Below the pieces are notes generated by a model. The model worked only from the letters and a program-made list of their open reading frames with translations, did no database searches and had not been told where the DNA came from. From positions 13,309,965 to 13,373,964 of the forward strand of contig NC_034016.1 of NCBI RefSeq assembly GCF_000346465.2: a DNA stretch of 64,000 nt, written 5' to 3'. The position numbers were made by a program, and so were the translations under genes. Origin of the DNA: Prunus persica (lineage: Eukaryota; Streptophyta; Magnoliopsida; Rosales; Rosaceae). Shown here piece by piece: positions 34,486 through 47,603 of this stretch; the stretch's first letter is position 1; each line of letters opens with the position of its first letter.

Positions 34486-36498
34486 ATGCAGTCTCTAAAA
34501 GACGGTCTTATATATCACGTTCAAGCCATAAAAGCCGGTTTTCCGCTAACCATTTTCACTTCCAATCAACTCATACATTTGTATTCCAGAAATGGCCTTT
34601 TTCGAGAAGCCCAGAAACTGTTCGACGAAATGCCCCAACGAAACGTTTTCTCTTGGAATGCCATTATATCCTCTCACATAAAAGCACAAAACTTGAAGCG
34701 AGCCCGCCAGTTATTTGACTCTGCTTCGTACAAGGATTTGGTCACTTATAATTCACTGTTATCTGGTTACGTCAGCACAGACGGGTATGAGGATTGTGCG
34801 CTTGAGCTATTCAGTGAAATGAATTCACTGGATTATGGGATTAGAATTGATGAGATTAGTCTCACAACTATGCTGAACTTGACTGCAAAGTTAGAAGTGG
34901 TGTCTTATGGAAGGGAGTTGCATTCGTTTATGGTGAAAACTGCCAATGATTCAAGTGGGTTCGCTGTGAGCTCACTTATTGATATGTATTCTAAGTGTGG
35001 ATATTTTCAAGAAGCGTGGCGGGTTTTTAGTGGACATAGAGGGGTGGTTGACTTGGTTTCGAAGAATGCAATGGTGGCGGCTTGTTGCAGAGAAGGAAAA
35101 TTGGAAGTGGCAGTTAATCTATTTTGGACAGAACCGGAGCTGAATGATAATGTGTCTTGGAACACATTGATTGCAGGGTATGCCCAGAATGGTTTTGAAG
35201 AAGAAGCACTCTATCTGTTTGTCCGTATGGAGGAGAATGGATTTAGGCGGAATGAGCATACTTTTGCTAGTGTTTTAAGTGCTTGCTCTGGACTGAGGAG
35301 CTGCAAACATGGAAAGGAAGTCCATGCTTGGGTGTTGAAGAATGGGATGACTTCGAATTCATTTATACTCAGTGGAATTGTTGATGTCTACTGTAAGTGT
35401 GGCAATATGAAGTATGCAAAGTCAGTTCACGCAGCAATGGGGTTTGAAAATTCCTTCTCGGTCACGTCAATGATTATGGGCCATGCCTTTCATGGTAACC
35501 TAGTAGAAGCACGGAGACTTTTTGATTCATTAGCTGAAAAGAGCACTGTTGTATGGACAGCTTTGTTTTCTGGATATCTCAAATCACAGAAATGTGAAGC
35601 TGTATTTGAACTTTTAAGTGAGTTCAGGGCGAAGGAATCAATAGTTCCTGATGCTGCAATTCTCATCAGTGTTCTTGGTGCCTGCGCAATAAAAGCTGCC
35701 CTGGATCCTGGAAAGCAGATTCATGCGTACATCTTAAGGAGCAGGATCGAAGTGGATAAGAAGTTGTTTAGTGCTTTGGTTGATATGTACTCAAAATCTG
35801 GGAGTATTACCTACGCAGAAAAACTTTTCAAGAGAGGCTCGGACAGGGATATAATCCTTTACAATGTGATGTTAGCTGGTTATGCTCACCATGGGCATGA
35901 AAATAAAGCTATCCAGATCTTCAATGAAATGTTGGAGCGAGGTATTAAACCTGATGTAGTCACCTTTTTAGCAATTCTATCAGCTTGTCGACACTCTTGT
36001 TTGGTGGAATTGGGTGAGCAGTTCTTCTACTCCATGAAAAAGGATTACAATGTATTGCCCGAAATTGAGCACTATGCTTGTATGATTGATTTGTACGGGA
36101 GGGCTAACCAACTTGACAAGGCAAAAGAATTGATGAGAAAGATTCCTATAGAATCAGACACCATTATATGGGGGGCATTCTTGAATGCTTGTAGGGTAAA
36201 TGGAAATACCATACTTGCTAGAGAGGCAGAGGAGAGGCTATTAAAACTTGAAGGAGACATTGGTGATCGGTATGTACAGTTGGCTAATTTATATGCTGCA
36301 GAGGGAAATTGGGATGAGGTTTGCAGAATAAGGAAGAAGATGAAAGGAAAGGAGGCCAAGAAGGCTGCTGGTTGCAGTTGGTTATACGTGGAAAATGGAG
36401 TTCATATATTTATTTCTGGTGACAAAACTCACCCAAGAACAGAGGCTATAAATTTTACCTTAGCCTTATTGGCTGAAGAATTATATCAGATATCTTGA
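34486..36498 (+). CDS. PLS-class PPR protein with E domain (intronless)
   Basis: A single exon of 670 residues. The start is firm: an in-frame TAA directly precedes the ATG. Tandem PPR motifs of alternating P, L and S type run through most of the protein, for example VFSWNAIISSHIKAQNLKRA, VSSLIDMYSKCG, VSWNTLIAGYAQNGFEEEAL, GKEVHAWVLKNG and DIILYNVMLAGYAHHGHENK. The C-terminus has an E/E+ type region (AGCSWLYVENGVHIFISGDK) and lacks a DYW domain. Such proteins bind organellar RNA, often specifying C-to-U editing sites in mitochondria or chloroplasts with a partner deaminase. It most resembles, from memory, the Arabidopsis At3g18840 protein. No obvious transit peptide is visible, so the organelle is unclear. 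Confidence 0.93.
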   Translation: MQSLKDGLIYHVQAIKAGFPLTIFTSNQLIHLYSRNGLFREAQKLFDEMPQRNVFSWNAIISSHIKAQNLKRARQLFDSASYKDLVTYNSLLSGYVSTDGYEDCALELFSEMNSLDYGIRIDEISLTTMLNLTAKLEVVSYGRELHSFMVKTANDSSGFAVSSLIDMYSKCGYFQEAWRVFSGHRGVVDLVSKNAMVAACCREGKLEVAVNLFWTEPELNDNVSWNTLIAGYAQNGFEEEALYLFVRMEENGFRRNEHTFASVLSACSGLRSCKHGKEVHAWVLKNGMTSNSFILSGIVDVYCKCGNMKYAKSVHAAMGFENSFSVTSMIMGHAFHGNLVEARRLFDSLAEKSTVVWTALFSGYLKSQKCEAVFELLSEFRAKESIVPDAAILISVLGACAIKAALDPGKQIHAYILRSRIEVDKKLFSALVDMYSKSGSITYAEKLFKRGSDRDIILYNVMLAGYAHHGHENKAIQIFNEMLERGIKPDVVTFLAILSACRHSCLVELGEQFFYSMKKDYNVLPEIEHYACMIDLYGRANQLDKAKELMRKIPIESDTIIWGAFLNACRVNGNTILAREAEERLLKLEGDIGDRYVQLANLYAAEGNWDEVCRIRKKMKGKEAKKAAGCSWLYVENGVHIFISGDKTHPRTEAINFTLALLAEELYQIS

Positions 36499-37148
36499 GC
36501 ATCCATTGAGGGTCATAATTTGAATTTCATCATCTCAACACAGCTAGTTTATTCTCAAGTCGTTTTGTGTGTCGATTGCGTAGTTCGTCAGTGACAAGGT
36601 GGAGTGTTTTCGCACAACAAGATGTCTACCACAATCACTAATGTGGTAATTCTAGGCAATTAAGTAGGGTGAGCCAAAATGCTCTCTCTCTAATGCACAA
36701 AAGGTTGTTGACATAAACCATAGTTATACTCCATTTCGGCGCGAGAAAATAATTAGAAAAAAATAGGAAGAAGGGTGTGTACAAAAGATCTTGCTTTCTT
36801 CTTGCCAATTACAGTTTGACACATATGTAAAAATAATTCATTAAAAACACAAAAGAAAAACTTCTACAAATATATCATATTGCCATTATCAAGAATGTTA
36901 CTAGGGAAGGAAGGAAAGTATTTTTCTGTATAAATGGAATATAATTACGATTTATCCAATCAACTATCCGCTCCCCCATCCCCTAAGAAAAAATGAAAAA
37001 TGAAATATCCGCTCCAACGTAAAAATAAAAATAATAAAAATCATGAAAAAGAAGTCCAACGAACAAATTCTCTTGTTATTAATATTCAAAGAACCCTATT
37101 ACAAACAGTGTTTTTTTTCCTTCACTTTTCTGTATCTTACTCTGTTTC
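36499..37148. other. Spacer between PPR and HVA22 genes
   Basis: PPR 3' UTR and HVA22 promoter/leader. AT-rich, with several A-runs; no other gene seen. Confidence 0.5.
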
Positions 37149-40100
37149 ATGGCTCTCCCAAGCGAGGTCAGCGATCTCTCTCTCTCTAGTGTATTTGATC
37201 TTGTTCCTTTCAACAACGAACCATATTTTTCCGCCATAAAATGTTTTAGTTGTTAAATTGTAAAGCGTCGTTGCTTCGTGCAGGTCGGGTTGCGCGTACT
37301 GCTTTGCCCTCTTGGTTCCAACGTGCTTGTCCGGACTGCCTGGTAAACTTTTTTCTTTTTCTTTTTTTTGGGTTTTTATTGCTTTCTTAATTCCGTTTTA
37401 GGTTTCAGAGTTTATAGTTCCTTCACTGTTTCTATACTTGGTTAGCAAATTAAGTAGTGTATTTTGTTGAGATAAGCAAATGTTGAATAATGGTTTGTGC
37501 AGCTGCTCTGTGGGGATTGCTTTACCCGTTTACTCAACGTTTAAAGCTATTGAGAATAAGGATCAAGCAGAGCAACAAAGGTGGCTCCTTTATTGGGCAG
37601 GTCAGAAATCCCGTTTCTAATTTTGTGTTCTTCCAAATACACTATCTTTGATCCTTACCACTATTGTTACTTCCTTTGTAAGACTACTATGAGATCAATA
37701 TTGGGATATTCTTGGGAAATTTAGATACTATCTAATGGATTGTTAATGTGTTTTCAATGAATTGACTGGAGGCATGTTTTTAATTGTTCCTTTATGAGAT
37801 TAATATCGCTTACACAAAGAATTTCTAGGTAGGTGGTTTATTCCCTTAAATTGAATTCTTTTTCTACCCTCCTAAGATAGCCTGTAGAAAGAAATTTTAG
37901 GGAAAACCCCCATAGCCATCTTCTTATTAGACAATATATGGAGGAGAAAAAGTACAAAGCAAGAAATGCTGTGGCGAAGAACGCCACATTCCATTAGATA
38001 CCTAACTTTGGGACACTTAAGGTACAAGATTGGCAGAAAAATGCAGGACTACTAGAGAGGATTTTATTAATGCATGTATGTGTTAAACTGGTGCAGATCA
38101 GTGAGTTCCTTGTTTTGGTATTTGGGTCTTTCCCCAGTTGTAGTTGCTGGCGGCAACCCATTGTAGAAGTCCACATTATAATTGCATTGTCCAGGGTTTT
38201 CTTGTTCTTTTTTAATGTTGACTCTTTTTTTGCTACTTGCAGCTTATGGATCTTTCAGTATTGCAGAAGTATTTTCAGACAAGATTCTGTCCTGGTAAAG
38301 TTTTCCATATAACATGATTCTTCTTCAATTTTCATTTATGAATATAAAAGTACTCATATACAAAACAGACCATGGGAACCATAGCCTTTGAGAAAATAGA
38401 GTTTGAAGCCTATCCTTAAGGTCTTTCATTTAATGGAAAGTTGTGATCTCTCTTTGAAGGTTAGATATTTCCCTTGTTCTAAGTATTTGATGGAGATATG
38501 GAGGTATTCAATGGGAATTGATGTGATTAGGGAATGTGATTTGAGTTGATTTCTGTTGACCTCAATAAATTAGACTATGGCATAACTCTGTTGACAGACC
38601 TTAATTTGAAATTTAAATCAGATTACCGCCCGCTTTGTTTTTCCTTCTTCCCTTCTCTGCTTCCTCCTCTTCTCCCTCTCTTTCTTTCTCCCCTATTCTA
38701 TTTCCTCTCTGGGTTGCATTAGTGTTTGTCAATATTCTTCTTCTTGCTAGATGACTTTGAAGGAGTTGGTCCAACTCTTGATGGAAGGTTGGTTTGAATA
38801 ATGACATCTATGGAAACATTACGTATGATTTGTTTGAATAGATTAGACTGTTGCATTCTCATTTACAATCCTAAATAAGCACAGTTTTTGTTGCATTTGT
38901 CTTCATATTTCTGGATTTATAGTTGTGTTTAACAATATCACAAGTGTTGCTAATTTAGTAAGTGGTAGTTTCAAGTTTAAAATTTTGTTTTACTGCTTCC
39001 CTGAATGACTTATTGTAATCTGATGAAGGCTCTTTGCGTCATTTCATCAGGTTTCCGCTCTACTACCATGTGAAGTTTGCATTTCTTGTTTGGTTACAAC
39101 TTCCATCCTCAAATGTAAGCACGGCTAAGTTGCTTTTACTATGTAGCGCTTCTTGTTAATTCCTGCTTGCAATTGATTTCTTTGTTAGTGGTATTGATTT
39201 TAGTTTGGGAAAACTTCCATTCTTTACCAGTGCTTCTTTTCTTTTCTTTTTTTCCTGTTGCACTCCAAAAACTAAGTGCGTCGTGTATGTTCAGTTTTTT
39301 CTGATATTATGAAATTTTAGAAAATACTCCAAAAAGTACACTTAAGTGAGCTCTTAAAGAGCTTGACTAACTGCTTGCTGTTTAACAGGGGGCAAAGCAT
39401 CTGTATACAAGCACGGCTAAGTTGCTTTTACTATGTAGCGCTTCTTGTTAATTCCTGCTTGCAATTGATTTCTTTGTTAGTGGTATTGATTTTAGTTTGG
39501 GAAAACTTCCATTCTTTACCAGTGCTTCTTTTCTTTTCTTTTTTTCCTGTTGCACTCCAAAAACTAAGTGCGTCGTGTATGTTCAGTTTTTTCTGATATT
39601 ATGAAATTTTAGAAAATACTCCAAAAAGTACACTTAAGTGAGCTTTTAAAGAGCTTGACTAACTGCTTGCTGTTTAACAGGGGGCAAAGCATCTGTATAC
39701 AAGCCTTCTGCGTCCGTTCTTTCTGAGGCATCAAGCCCGACTTGATCAAGCTGTGGATTTTATATATGGTCAAATGGTAATTACTTCTTTGATATTCTTA
39801 TGATATAAGTGTTTGTTTAACCAGCCTTGCTATTTGCTGAAATTATTGTAGATATGGTAAAATTTATTGTCAAATGGTATTCTGCATCATCATGCCACTC
39901 CGTAGCTATTGAGACCTCATGTTTACATTGACTTTTCTTGCCCACTTCTGAGTGCTGAGATACTGAGGCTTGTATATGCTTGCACATTCTTGAGGGCTAA
40001 TAATAGATTCTGAACTTGCAGAGTAAATTCATCAGTTCACACCAAGGAGATTTGCAGTTTGCGAGGGTGCTTTTCATGAAGGTTTTGGCAGCAGGTATGG

Positions 40101-40354
40101 ATGGGAACGATTTGGACTATTTACGTATGTTAGTGTTATATATCTAATATGATACATGTGGTATTGTTAACAAGAAAATTTCATAAATTATTTGATAAGA
40201 TTACCTACTTATATTTTGTTTTCTTCCCTTTTCTCTTGAATCAGCAAGTGGGGTAGTTAAGGGTGTTGTGCCCCATGGGCAAAGGCAAGCAAGTCCGGCA
40301 ATCGAAGACCCTGCGAAACAAACTCAGGACTCTGAATCAGAAAAAGATGAGTAG
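37149..40354 (+). CDS. HVA22K: HVA22-like protein, TB2/DP1 family (8 exons)
   Basis: Exons 37149-37166, 37284-37342, 37503-37600, 38243-38294, 39051-39114, 39681-39776, 40022-40094 and 40245-40354 give 189 residues. HVA22/TB2-DP1/REEP proteins shape tubular ER membranes and affect vesicle traffic; several are stress- or ABA-responsive. The TB2 domain is seen as GLRVLLCPLGSNVLVRTACC, GIALPVYSTFKAIENKD, LLYWAAYGSFSIAEVFSDKI and WFPLYYHVKFAFLVWLQLP, with hydrophobic hairpin segments. The family motif LRPFFLRHQARLDQ follows. The C-tail is acidic (DSESEKDE). The sequence is closest, from memory, to HVA22-like protein k. A 292-bp duplication in intron 5 copies the exon 6 acceptor and its first bases. 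Confidence 0.9.
39117..39700 (+). repeat. 292-bp tandem duplication across intron 5/exon 6 of HVA22
   Basis: Copies 39117-39408 and 39409-39700 differ by one base (gagctctt versus gagctttt). Each ends with the acceptor tttaacag and the first exon 6 bases (ggggcaaagcatctgtatac). Only the second copy runs on into the real exon. The shared bases aagc at the breakpoints suggest a microhomology-mediated event. Confidence 0.97.
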
Positions 40355-41260
40355 AGCATTCACCAGTTTCCGTGACCAGAAATACATGTTTCATAGATCT
40401 GGTAGTTTAAAGTGTTGAAACTTTTTTCTTTTTGGGTCTCAATAGATCTTGTACATAATACACAAATATTTTATGTTTCTAGTTGCTTGTGGAACCCAAG
40501 TTCTCATTCAAGAAGTGATCTTTGACTATTATTCTTGACATGAATTTTACTCTTCACCTCGTTTAACATCCAATTTGATTTCACAAAGGTTTATGGGAAA
40601 ACCATTGACCAACAATGACCAACGGAGTTTGAGGATGACATAAAGAAAATAGGGAGATTCACTATTATATCCAATATAGGAGCTTAAATTATAAAAATAC
40701 TTCATATGAAATGAATTTTAGAAGCACACCTAAAGTCCATTTACAACATAATAAAAAAAATTTTAACTTCTTATAAATTACAAAACTGCCATCAATTTCT
40801 TAAAACAAGCCTAACTCCAAAATCTCATAAAAATACCCAAAACACTCAATAGGGCATCAAAGTAATTTAATAATCAATATTAAATTCAATAAGGTCAGTT
40901 GTTATTTTTTGAGTTTTTTTTGAGTTTGTTTATAGAAATTCAATTGTGTAGGATTTATTTATAATATTAGTGCTAAGAATGGATATATCACTAAATATCT
41001 CAAGAAAATATTGAATGCCAAAATTTGAACCCTCGGATTAAAAGAATCAAATTGTTCGATGACTGCAAGTGCTGCTAAGTTTTAAAAAATTTAAAAATAT
41101 AATAAACCAAAATTAATTAATATTTTAAAACCCATATGCCTTCTTCATTGCTCTAGTCAACCATTGTCTGAAGTTGGCAAGTACCAGCTTCCCCTCTCTG
41201 CTTCTCTCTCTCTCTCTCTCTCTCACTGAAGACTCAAGCATTGCTGAGAAGGAGAAAGGC
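40355..41260. other. Spacer and RRA promoter/leader
   Basis: HVA22 3' UTR, AT-rich spacer and the leader of the next gene, which contains (CT)n at about 41202-41223, a common feature of plant 5' UTRs. No other gene seen. Confidence 0.5.
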
Positions 41261-43073
41261 ATGGTGGGTCGCCGAGAGAAAGCGCAGTCTTTCTGCAAAT
41301 CGAGGGTCGGCGTTGCCATAGCAATCGGAGTCCTTCTCGGCTGTGTCTTCGCCTTGTGCTTCCCCAATGGCTTTGTTTCAATTTCTAATCCGGCCCCTAT
41401 TCTCAATCACCGCTTCGTCAAATCCATTTCTCAGGTTGTTCTTAATCTTTTTTAAAATTTGGGTTGTTCTTTGTTTACTTACTTTTCTTATTTTTCCAGT
41501 TCTCTGTTTGAGTGATTGCTGAGTGCTTGATGACAAATGAAGCCCGTGATTTTGGTGGATTGACTTTTGATTGAAACCCAGTAAATGCAATTAATTTGTG
41601 TGTATTCTGTCCCAATGATGGAATTCAGATTATATGCTATCCTTTTTTTTTGGTCAAATCAGATTATATGCTAGGCATGCTGAGAAGTTAGTTTGATTTG
41701 AATTTTGATGTATGCTTTCAAGCGCTTTCATTCCCCACTTGGGCATTTTTGTGAACCCTTGACATGAGACGACTATCATTTATGCATACTCAGTTAACAT
41801 GATTGCGGGCTTCTTGTGATCCTTTAATTGCCATACATATAGCTTCTCTGGAGTTCTGAATTGCAATAGCTAATCTTAGAACAGATCAACATAGTTTAAT
41901 GTGTAATTTTGAGGGTCAACATGATGATATTTATATTTTTGGTCATTTGTGTACTAGGTTGGTTCTACCCTGTGTGAACCATCTGAACGGATCAACCTGT
42001 TGAAATCAGAGTTTGTGGCGGCTTCTGAGAAAAATGCCGAGTTGAAGAAGCAGGTTAGGGAATTGACTGAAAAGATTCGGTTGGCGGAACAAAGGAAAGA
42101 TCAGGCAGAAAAACAGGTTCTTGTGTTAGGTGATCAGAAGAAAGCTGGGCCTTTTGGTACTGTCAAAGGCTTAAGAACCAACCCTAGTGTTCTTCCTGAT
42201 GAATCTGTGAATCCAAGATTAGCAAAGATTTTGGAGAAAGTAGCTGTTAATAGAGAGCTTATAGTTGCACTTGCAAATTCAAATGTGAAGCAAATGTTGG
42301 AGGTATGGTTCACTAATATTAAGAGAGTGGGCATATCCAATTATCTGGTTGTTGCTTTGGATGAAGAAGTTGCAAAGTACTGTGAATCAAAAGATGTTCC
42401 AGTTTATAAGAGAGACCCCGATAAAGTCATTGATTCAGTTGCGAGGACTGGAGGGAACCATGCTGTCTCTGGGTTGAAATTTCGTATTTTGAGGGAGTTT
42501 TTGCAGCTGGGATATAGTGTTCTTCTGTCGGATGTTGATATTGTGTACTTGCAAAACCCTTTTTTTTATCTATACCGTGATTCAGATGTAGAGTCGATGA
42601 CTGATGGTCATGACAATAGGACTGCTTATGGCTATAACGACGTCTTTGATGAGCCAGGAATGGGCTGGGCTCGATATGCGCATACAATGCGTATGTGGGT
42701 TTATAACTCTGGTTTCTTCTACATTAGACCAACAATTCCTTCAATTGAGCTGTTGGATCGTGTGGCCAATCGACTGTCCAGGGAGCAGGCTTGGGACCAG
42801 GCAGTTTTCAATGAGGAACTCTTCTTCCCTTCTCATCCTGGGTACGAGGGGCTTCATGCTTCCAGGAGAACTATGGATTTCTATCTTTTCATGAATAGCA
42901 AGGTCCTCTTCAAGACTGTGAGGAAAGATGCTAATCTGAGCAAGTTGAAGCCGGTAATCGTTCATGTTAATTACCATCCTGATAAGCTTCCTAGAATGTT
43001 AGCAATTGTGGAATTTTTTGTCAACGGGAAGCAGGATGCTCTGAAACCTTTTCCTGATGGTTCAGATTGGTAA
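41261..43073 (+). CDS. RRA: RRA-type arabinosyltransferase, GT77 (2 exons)
   Basis: Exons 41261-41434 and 41958-43073 give 429 residues. It is a type II membrane protein: a short basic N-terminus ([11 protein letters not shown]), a signal anchor at about residues 19-37 ([17 protein letters not shown]), a predicted coiled coil near 75-110 ([19 protein letters not shown]) and a lumenal catalytic domain. The GT77 region has [39 protein letters not shown], the metal-binding DVD at 250-252 and [15 protein letters not shown] enzymes of the Golgi add the second arabinofuranose to hydroxyproline-linked arabinose chains on extensins, needed for root-hair wall strength. An upstream in-frame ATG at 41174 would add a non-conserved Ser/Leu stretch encoded by the CT tract, so I chose 41261. 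Confidence 0.93.
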
Positions 43074-43698
43074 AAGATTGTTCCCGCTAATCATATATAC
43101 ACGCTTGGGACATTTTGATACTTCGTGTTCAAAATAATTGTAACTTAAATTTTCCGTAGCATACTTGTGTTCAAAACAATGGCTTAAAGACTTATTTTTG
43201 AATTTTTGAATTATTTTAGGAATGTCAATCCTCTGCCATTTAAGAAAAGGAAAAAAAAATATCCATATGCGGATTTCGTTAGCTTGGTACTCCTTTACTA
43301 AGCACACGTTTATTTACATCAAAATTGCATGAATAAAATTGTGCATTTTACTTGCATGCACAAACACTTACTTTTGTTTCAACACTACAGAGGCCATTCT
43401 ATTTGCATAAAAAGTCTATGTGCTCTTGCACGAAAATATGTGTGTAATTTACTTGTATATATACACCCAAAAAAAAAAAACACAACAGACTTATTTTTGT
43501 TTCAACTATGGCCATTTCTATTTATAATTAGAAAAATCTTTACAGTTCCATTCTCCAATCCAAGGCTCACAACATTTAGTAGAAAACCATCAGTTGGCAC
43601 AAAACAGGCGAAAATGATGAGATGGGAATATTTTCCTTCCTTTCTTCTTTTCATTCTGGAGCTTTCAACTACAATAAAAAAAAAATTCAGCAGAGTGG
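43074..43698. other. Convergent 3' flanks of RRA and the bZIP gene
   Basis: The 3' UTRs of two convergently transcribed genes meet here. AT-rich, with A-runs near 43250 and 43470. No other gene seen. Confidence 0.5.
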
Positions 43699-46600
43699 TT
43701 ATAGCCCCAAACTAAGCATTAGAGGATCAGGACTTGAGTTGTCTCTGCTTGGACTTTTCGGTTCAGCACTGTTGTTTTCGCCATCAAAAGGTTCAGGGCT
43801 GTTGCTTTTGCCATCAAAAGACTCAACTTTCGCAGCTTTGAGTTCAGAAACGGCATCTGGACCATACGTCTTCTCTAGTTCATCCTGTTCCATTGGCAAA
43901 TCAATTTCATGAATTGTTTCTTTCTTCCAGCATTAGAAAGTAAATAAAAGGAAAATAGTGATTATCATATTGAAAGTGAATAGTTGAAGCTAAATTCACA
44001 AATGGGGTAAAATAAGGGCAAACGATAATGAATAAGTAGAGTTTAGATGACGAACAATTATGTCATTGTTTTCTTCATTGAGTTTCTCACATTTCTCAGA
44101 AAGCCTCCATAACTTTTGTGGGATCTCGGAAATTTCACTCTGCAGTGTCTCTGCAGTTGCTCGTAGTTTCTCACATTCCTGCTGGGAAGAAATACAAAAC
44201 CAAAATATCATATGAAGCACAGGCACAGCTATTGCCTAAGGGTGAAATAAGTAAACTTTTGTAACAAATGAGACCAGTCAACTAAGAAGTCAAAATCAAC
44301 TAAAAACAAAGAGACAATCCTTGCCGACGCTTGAAATATACTGTACCAAATCTTTTTCTTATCCCTTTTCAATCACAATTCTACAGGATGATACCAGAAT
44401 GAAACTAATAGTCACAAGGCTCCAGCAAAGGTTACTCTATAAGTTCTATAATATGCAACCACAAGATGCCCCTAAGTAGCCCTACTATTACAGGAAAGAC
44501 TGCTTTTCAAGCTAAGCCAATACTTCAATATCCAGGCCAAATATGTTTTTTTTCCTTTTGCATAGGCAGAATCGTTTGCATCACTTCTGATTCCATTGTT
44601 TTGTAATCACAGTGTTATTGGTGATTGGGCCTATATGGGGTACACAATTGGTTATTCTATTCTGTTCCTCTTTGGTGCTTTATGTCTCAGACAAAGAGAT
44701 ACATACAAGCAATGAATGAGGAACGCAGATTGACAGAGCTTAGATGACCTTTCTAATTTATCATGTTTAAAACATCTTTTTGCTGTAGTATGAACTTCTG
44801 CAGCTGATGTAAACGATACATCTCCAATCTACTAATAACAGAATATTTTCGAGGAAGGCTAACACAGAATTAGGTGGAGGAGATTTCAATTTTTACTCAA
44901 TGAATTCCACATTAGCTTTTCTTAATTATGATACCAGTAATATGAAAAACAAAAGTTCAGGCTGCCCATGATGGAATATCCAAAATATGTTTACTATTGC
45001 CTAAGGGTGGTACCTACACATCAACTAATATCTATACAGTTAGCTGATATCCGAAAGTTCACTCATTCTGACCATTTATATAAGCACTCAAAAGTTCAAA
45101 ATTAGAAAAAGGTTGAGGTTATATCTTGCATTTCCATGAAATTTTAAATCCCCATTCCAGAGAGTGCTTACATCAACCGTCAAGAGTTCAAAGCTAAGAA
45201 AGGTTGAGTTCATGCTGGTTTGAAAGTTCAAACATCCTTGTACTTTTTATCACCCCTCTCCAAATCCATGAGAGACATAAGCAAATCCTTGCATAGAAAC
45301 CAAGACACTGTTTTCCTAGAGTGGCAATATTGAACCTTAGGATCCAAGTAGTGTTTGATAGAAGCTGTACTTTTTGTTCTAGAATTTTTTTAAAAACTTT
45401 GATATCATGCATTTTCACAATCAGGTCTTGTTTGCTTCATACTGAAAGTTTAGGCTTTTATTATGCAGTGATTTCCCTCTATTTGTCCGAATTTAATTTG
45501 GTTAATAAAAGTGTGCATTCTAAACATTCACAAAGGTAACAAACAAAACTGATCCTAAAATCTCTCACCCAATAATACAAGGAAAGAAAGATGACTGATA
45601 AATGAAACCTCTATATATACATGTGCACACACACACGATAAATGGAACCTCTATAATTATACACATACACACATGTTGTCATCTGAAAGACTGCATAAGT
45701 ACGTTACCTGTCTACGTAATCTTGACCTCTTAGCTGACTCCCTATTAGACTGCTTTCTCTTTTCTGTTCTCTGTTCATAATCTTCCTGTCAAAGCAACAG
45801 AAGGGGTCAACAAAGGAACAAGAGTTGCATAGGCTTATGCCAGTTGATAGAAGTGAATAGAATTGTTAAAGTTTACGAGAATGATAGCTAATCCAAAGGA
45901 TCATAAGTCCATATCACAAAGGACTCAGACTATACAAATAAAGATGATAAGAGCATTTTTCATTGCATATGTTCCTGTAAAATATTCTCTCTTTTCTTAT
46001 AAGCAGACAAGTTTGTAATTCTATGAATTATGTGTGCCAAATTCAAAACCTGTGAATCTGTCATGAGTGAAAATTTAAACATGGGATTGTACAAGCAGTC
46101 TACATAGAAGGTTCTATAGTGCACATCTATGGTGGAACTGCAATTGCTGATAAAACAATCATCAAGATTTACCAATATAAAAAATAACTTTAAAAGGTCA
46201 ACATGATAGCTATTCTCAAACATTGATGCTCTATCCAAAAAATAAAAATAAAAATAGAAAGGAAAACCATTGATGAGTACGCTGCACAGTATGCATCAAC
46301 AATTCTAAAGTTATTATTGTACCTGAGAAACACACTATGCTAGACTCTAGATCATAGCAGAAAAGAAAAATAACACAAAAACAATTGATGAAAACATGAA
46401 ATCAAACTTTCAAAATAAAAATGAATCCAGTTATTAATCCAGTTCACGTGCATGATTTCTCATACAAGCATCATTGCTGAAGCCACTACAGCTGAGGAAC
46501 CAGATAGATTTTGCCTCACCTTGGTACGTATGGCTTGACCACTGGAGACATTGAGGCCCATTCCCAAATCCAAATGGGTCTCAGGCACATTTACCCCAAA

Positions 46601-47553
46601 ATCCTGAAATGCCAAATCTTTATTTGTACCACTATACTGGTCTGTAGAATTATTCTCAGCATCCCCTGTTCAAGTTCAAGCACCAGAAATCATCAATTAA
46701 ATTTAAATAATGAAAGCATTGATCTTCAAAGCATACCATCTTGATGCATCAGGTCAAGCATTTGATTTTGAGTTGCTGAAAAATCCTGGAAAGAAAAAGA
46801 AAAGGTTTGAACCATATTAGTATACTCATCATGTGTTCTATCTGTCAGTCACACAATCTCTTCAGAGGAACAGTATTTAATCTGGTCTGCTAGACCATAA
46901 CAGTAACCCAGGAAAAATTTTAAATTTAAATCTATTGAACATAATATTAATTAGAATGACATACTCGATTAGCGTCACCACTCTCATCTGATGAGTCCTC
47001 AACTCTGCTTGCAGCACTGTTGAAAGAAAACTTTTGCATGAATATACAAATACATGTTAGGGAAGGGATTAATCATCAAGAGGAATTAACAATACCTTTG
47101 TGAAGCACCATAACCATTATTTCCAGAAAAAGAAATTGTCTTCTCACTTTCCGCCAATCCATTACCTACAAACTCCGTACCTATTGAGCCTTCCTCATAT
47201 ATTGTCAATGATTCTGTGTACTCATCAAAAAACGTTTCCTCTTTCTTCTGAATTTCAAAGGGCGCACCCTGCCCATTTAGTTTAATTGGTTGCAAAAATG
47301 TATTGAGTCATCAATGTGCAAGTAACTTGGCTTAATCATGATATAGAAAACAATTTCCTTGGGGAATGCAAGTATCTGCCTTTTATTTTTAATTTCACCA
47401 CCAAAAACTCAAAATCATAACCCTTCATTCACAGTATATATTTATATGGGATTTTGGCAAACCCTACTAAAGTTTGGCATGATGAATGGCCAAGAGACAG
47501 AAACTAAGGCAGGGAAGATATTATAAAATTACATTAGGATATGCATAATAATC

Positions 47554-47603
<50 letters not shown>

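Noticed and set aside
39363..39596. 77-codon frame in HVA22 intron 5
   Set aside because: It is part of the duplicated intron segment, not a gene.
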